64,000 nt of DNA from JAUIET01 sp964352475 (GTDB lineage Bacteria; Pseudomonadota; Gammaproteobacteria; Pseudomonadales; JAUIET01), in contig CAYGSL010000001.1 in NCBI GenBank assembly GCA_964352475.1, forward strand, positions 62,001 to 126,000, read 5' to 3'. A program made the position numbers and the translations under genes. Under the pieces are notes generated by a model. It saw only the letters and a program-made list of their open reading frames with translations. It did no database searches and had not been told where the DNA came from. The stretch's first letter is position 1, and every line of letters begins with the position of its first letter. Of the stretch, positions 61,013 through 64,000 are shown piece by piece.

Positions 61013-62962
61013 ATGGAAATCAGATTAGTATCACACAGCTGTGCCGCCATCGCGCTCAGCCTAGCGCTCGCCGCCTGTAGTGGCGGCGGCTCATCTTCTC
61101 CTGCCAGTCCGGCACCCAATGCGCAAACGCCACCCGAGGTGGAGGATACCCCGGTGAATGTCGTTAGCGGCAAAGTAGCCGATGGTTACCTTGTTGGCGC
61201 GCTGGTCTGCATGGACCTCAATGGCAATAAAAACTGTGATGAAGATGAACCACAGGCAACCAGCACTGCCGGTGGTGAGTACGAGTTGGATTTACCCGAT
61301 GATATGGATGCCACCCTGTACTCCGTGGTAGTCATAGTACCCCCCGAGGCCATAGACGAAGATACCAACGAAGCAGTTGGCGGCGAATACGTTATGACTG
61401 CGCCCGCCGGCAGGCCTGAGTTTGTAAGCCCGATCACTACCATCATACAAACACAAATTGAATCTAATCCGGGCATGTCTGCGGAGGAAGCCGAAGCGTC
61501 GGTGAAAAGCGATTTGGGCTATGAGGCAGACGACGACGTAGATTTGTTTCAGGATTACGTAGAAGCCAAAGACGATGAACAAGAAGAAAACGCGGAAGAA
61601 TACGATCGAATCCACAAGATTGCACAAGTAACTGCGCGAGCTTTGGAGAGAAACCTCGAAGCCGTAGAAACAGCCGCAGAGGCATCTGATCTGGACATCG
61701 AGGAAGTGAAAGACGAGCTGATTCGAATCGTTGTTAAAGAGGTCATACAGCAACTCAGCGAAATTCAAAGCGCTGTTGACAGCTCAGGAGAAGATTTTGA
61801 CGCTGATGATGTAAGCGACAACGTAGGCGTTTCTGTTGACACTAGTAACCTCGAAGACGACGTAGCCAACGAAGAGGCGCTCTCTGATTCCAGCGCAGAA
61901 ACAATGGCAACAATTATCAGTGGTGGCGTAAACCACGTTGAAGACTTCTTTGGCTTTGACGACGGTACCGCGGTATTTTCTTATGGCCGAATAGGTATAG
62001 ACGAACGTGGCACCGCACTGCAAGAACTGGACTACATTTACGATCCCTCTGAAGGCGATTTCGTACTGAATGGATTCTTCGACCACATTCGAATAGCGCT
62101 GGGCACTAGTGGCTGGATGATGGACGCCCAGGCTGGCTACAGCTTTGAGCTTGATGACGACGGCAGCGCCATTGTTGAAAGCCCACTTGAAGGGAGGTTC
62201 AGAGTATTCGGCTCAAGTGTTGATATTAGTGGCCGCAATGTAAAAAGCTTCCTGATGGGCGAACGTAACATCTGGTCATCAGCAATGCCGGAAGACCTGG
62301 TATTCTCTACAGGCTCACGAGGTTATCGCTGGACGTTTACCCAACTAACTGAAGTGTATAGCCTGGATTTCTGGGGCGGAATTGAAGGAATCTGCTACCA
62401 GGACGCAGCCACCGGTGCCTTACAGACAGCTGAAGAGTTAGGAGGTAATTGCAACACGGTTTGGAGTTCAAGCAGCAATGCGCCTGCGCAGACTCTGGAC
62501 GAGTTATTCGTAGGTGCAGACGCTGAAGGCTATCATGGCCGCATCTGGCTGGACGACCGCGTAGGCGTGCGTTTGATCGCTAACCCTGAGCAAGACAGTG
62601 GCGTCGCCCATTTCCTTGATCCCAACAATGGCGTGCAATCCGAAGGTGAATGGCAGCGCGTGACCGTCAGTGGTGTGACGATGATTGAACTGCCTTTACC
62701 GGCCGCATTGCGTGGCAGCTTGCGAGACGAGCAAGCATCGAAGCGCCTCTATGCAGTGCATGATGGTTTCGTAAGGAATGGCACTTATATCGCCGCCGGT
62801 AGCATTGATGTGGAAGATGAGTGGAATTTCAACGACATCGCAATGCAAGACATGCTAGACAACTTTACACCACCTTCACGCGGCGAAGAGAGTGATGCCA
62901 ATGACGACGCAGGCGACGGAACAGGCGAGCAACAAGACGACGGCACCAGTCAACCAGGTTAA
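61013..62962 (+). CDS. Large acidic lipoprotein of unknown function
   Basis: 649 residues with a lipoprotein signal (ALSLALAACSGGGSSS; lipobox LAAC) and a Pro/Ser linker. Residues about 48-90 (VSGKVADGYLVGALVCMDLNGNKNCDEDEPQATSTAGGEYEL) look like an exported Ig-like or EF-hand-like calcium-binding module (DLNGNKNCDEDE). A strongly acidic helical middle (about 155-290) and a beta-rich C-terminal half follow, ending in a Gly/Asp/Gln-rich tail. I recognise no family. A terminator follows. Probably anchored to the outer membrane. Confidence 0.75.
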   Translation: MEIRLVSHSCAAIALSLALAACSGGGSSSPASPAPNAQTPPEVEDTPVNVVSGKVADGYLVGALVCMDLNGNKNCDEDEPQATSTAGGEYELDLPDDMDATLYSVVVIVPPEAIDEDTNEAVGGEYVMTAPAGRPEFVSPITTIIQTQIESNPGMSAEEAEASVKSDLGYEADDDVDLFQDYVEAKDDEQEENAEEYDRIHKIAQVTARALERNLEAVETAAEASDLDIEEVKDELIRIVVKEVIQQLSEIQSAVDSSGEDFDADDVSDNVGVSVDTSNLEDDVANEEALSDSSAETMATIISGGVNHVEDFFGFDDGTAVFSYGRIGIDERGTALQELDYIYDPSEGDFVLNGFFDHIRIALGTSGWMMDAQAGYSFELDDDGSAIVESPLEGRFRVFGSSVDISGRNVKSFLMGERNIWSSAMPEDLVFSTGSRGYRWTFTQLTEVYSLDFWGGIEGICYQDAATGALQTAEELGGNCNTVWSSSSNAPAQTLDELFVGADAEGYHGRIWLDDRVGVRLIANPEQDSGVAHFLDPNNGVQSEGEWQRVTVSGVTMIELPLPAALRGSLRDEQASKRLYAVHDGFVRNGTYIAAGSIDVEDEWNFNDIAMQDMLDNFTPPSRGEESDANDDAGDGTGEQQDDGTSQPG

Positions 62963-62994
62963 TTACTTGAGAAAGCTGTAATCAACTTAACAGC

Positions 62995-63028
62995 GCCGCG
63001 ACTCCCCAAGGAATCGCGGCTTTTTTTT
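62995..63028 (+). terminator. Rho-independent terminator after the acidic lipoprotein gene
   Basis: Stem GCCGCGA (62995-63001) pairs perfectly with TCGCGGC (63014-63020) and is followed by eight T (63021-63028). It starts 32 bases after the stop codon. Confidence 0.9.
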
Positions 63029-63159
63029 GTCTCAGCGTATCTACAATCAATGCTCACTGCAGCGCGCTGCAGATGACACGGGTTGCCAGTAATTAATAGA
63101 GCTGCCCAACTACGTTCTGCTAACCTTGCTTGCGAATCTAACTTATGAGGGCTGACCAC

Positions 63160-63945
63160 ATGCAGCAAAATCTATCTTCAAAAGTCGCGTTTGTTACAGG
63201 TGCAGCGTCCGGCATTGGATTGGCCTGCGCTCAGCGATTTGCAAACGAAGGAGCAGCAGTCGTTGGCTTTGATTTACAAGCGTCAGACAATTGGGCGAGT
63301 GTGGAAGACATTACCGACCGCTGCACTTTTGTCAAAGGCGATGTGATGGACCTGGCCGCTCAGCAAACAGCGATTGAAGCGGCTGTAGAAAAGTTTGGCA
63401 GCCTGGATATCCTGGTCACCTCTGCGGGCATTGGCGATGCCGGACCAGTTCACATGGTTGAACCGGATGCCTGGCAAAAAGTCATTGATATTAACCTGAC
63501 TGGCACCTTCCTCAGTATTAAAGCGGCACTTCCACAAATGATGGAGCAGCGCAGCGGCAGCATCATCACAGTGGCCAGCGTTGAAGGCCAGATCGCTTCT
63601 GAGGGCGGCAGCTCATACAATGCGTCAAAAGCGGCGGTGATTAACCTTACCAAGAACGTGGCGATGGACTACGGTCAAATGGGAATTCGTGCAAACGCGC
63701 TTTGCCCCGGATTCATTCAAACCCCAATGTTTGACTCGGTGATGGACCACATGCCAGAGTTAAAAGAAAGCGTTAGAAAAGAGCATAAACTGGGGCGCTT
63801 TGGTAAACCTGAGGAAATGGCCGGGATCGTTTATTTTCTATCATCTGACGACGCCTCGTTTGTAACCGGCCAGGCCATTGCCGGGGATGGCGGCTATACC
63901 TGCGGCTCAAGCCATGGCATCGTAGAAATGATGGGGCTTACATGA
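63160..63945 (+). CDS. SDR-family NAD(P)-dependent oxidoreductase
   Basis: 261-residue classical short-chain dehydrogenase: cofactor motif TGAASGIG near residue 13, the NAG-like motif replaced by TSAGIGDAG, and the catalytic YxxxK at Y153-K157 (SSYNASKAA) with an upstream Ser. PG-motif block NALCPGFIQTPMF follows. ATG 63160 was chosen because GAGGG lies 8 bases upstream; ATG 63145 is an alternative. The substrate is unknown. The 55 bases to the window end hold no further recognisable feature. Confidence 0.88.
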   Translation: MQQNLSSKVAFVTGAASGIGLACAQRFANEGAAVVGFDLQASDNWASVEDITDRCTFVKGDVMDLAAQQTAIEAAVEKFGSLDILVTSAGIGDAGPVHMVEPDAWQKVIDINLTGTFLSIKAALPQMMEQRSGSIITVASVEGQIASEGGSSYNASKAAVINLTKNVAMDYGQMGIRANALCPGFIQTPMFDSVMDHMPELKESVRKEHKLGRFGKPEEMAGIVYFLSSDDASFVTGQAIAGDGGYTCGSSHGIVEMMGLT

Positions 63946-64000
63946 AGACCCGGCAATGTTGTGAAGTAACACCTTGCGTGCATCGCTATTACAATTAACA

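Overview
The window looks like a scaffold from a draft genome of an aerobic, heterotrophic marine gammaproteobacterium. The evidence is the gene set: CYP153 hydroxylase, leucine degradation (liu) operon, two BCCT carriers, MttB-type methyltransferases, a DddP-like DMSP lyase with a TRAP carrier, a B12 salvage operon, and secreted amidohydrolases and S9 peptidase. No rRNA, tRNA, CRISPR array, prophage or transposase was seen. Base composition was not computed, and no genus can be named from this alone. Two 100-N scaffold gaps are present; the one at 40621-40720 is an artefact of unmerged overlapping contig ends.

Layout. 1-2.7 kb: end of a ferredoxin gene, CYP153 P450 and a DUF917 protein. 2.7-7.9 kb: SOS-controlled dinB, gabD, a TraB-like membrane protein and an exported amidohydrolase. 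7.9-18.7 kb: a quaternary/methylated-amine island with two MttB-family methyltransferases, a SAM methyltransferase, two FAD amine oxidoreductases (one fused to a folate-dependent GcvT module), a BCCT carrier and a LysR regulator. 18.6-23.9 kb: the liuR-liuA-liuB-liuD operon behind a readable LiuR operator/promoter. 24-35 kb: NTP/NDP-translocase-like carrier, chorismate-lyase-like protein, MaoC pair, Asp/Glu racemase, S9 peptidase, PLD-type cardiolipin synthase (cut by a gap) and a large propeller-amidohydrolase. 35-37.3 kb: ECF sigma factor with a fused anti-sigma/bactofilin-like membrane protein. 37.6-39.4 kb: lipoprotein amidohydrolase. 39.4-46.6 kb: cobalamin-riboswitch operon btuB-cobO-cobQ-btuC-btuD-btuF. 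46.7-49.3 kb: alpha/beta-hydrolase lipoprotein and HMG-CoA lyase. 49.3-54.1 kb: tight operon of class II aldolase-like gene, dddP-like gene and dctP-dctQ-dctM. 54.4-56.1 kb: D-cysteine desulfhydrase, then two 3'-truncated gene remnants meeting at a deletion-like junction. 56.5-60.8 kb: 3-hydroxyisobutyrate-dehydrogenase-like gene, BetA/DddA-like GMC oxidoreductase and an atypical BCCT carrier. 61-64 kb: a large acidic lipoprotein and an SDR.

Common theme. Much of the window serves uptake and breakdown of methylated osmolytes (glycine betaine, choline, dimethylglycine, probably DMSP). The MttB enzymes normally pass methyl groups to corrinoid proteins, which fits the B12 salvage operon, although no corrinoid protein is encoded here. 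Two intergenic regions each carry a facing pair of palindromic elements with a shared core, variable self-complementary arms and a compensatory stem change. The least explained features are these palindromes, the dddP-TRAP operon and the two-MttB island.
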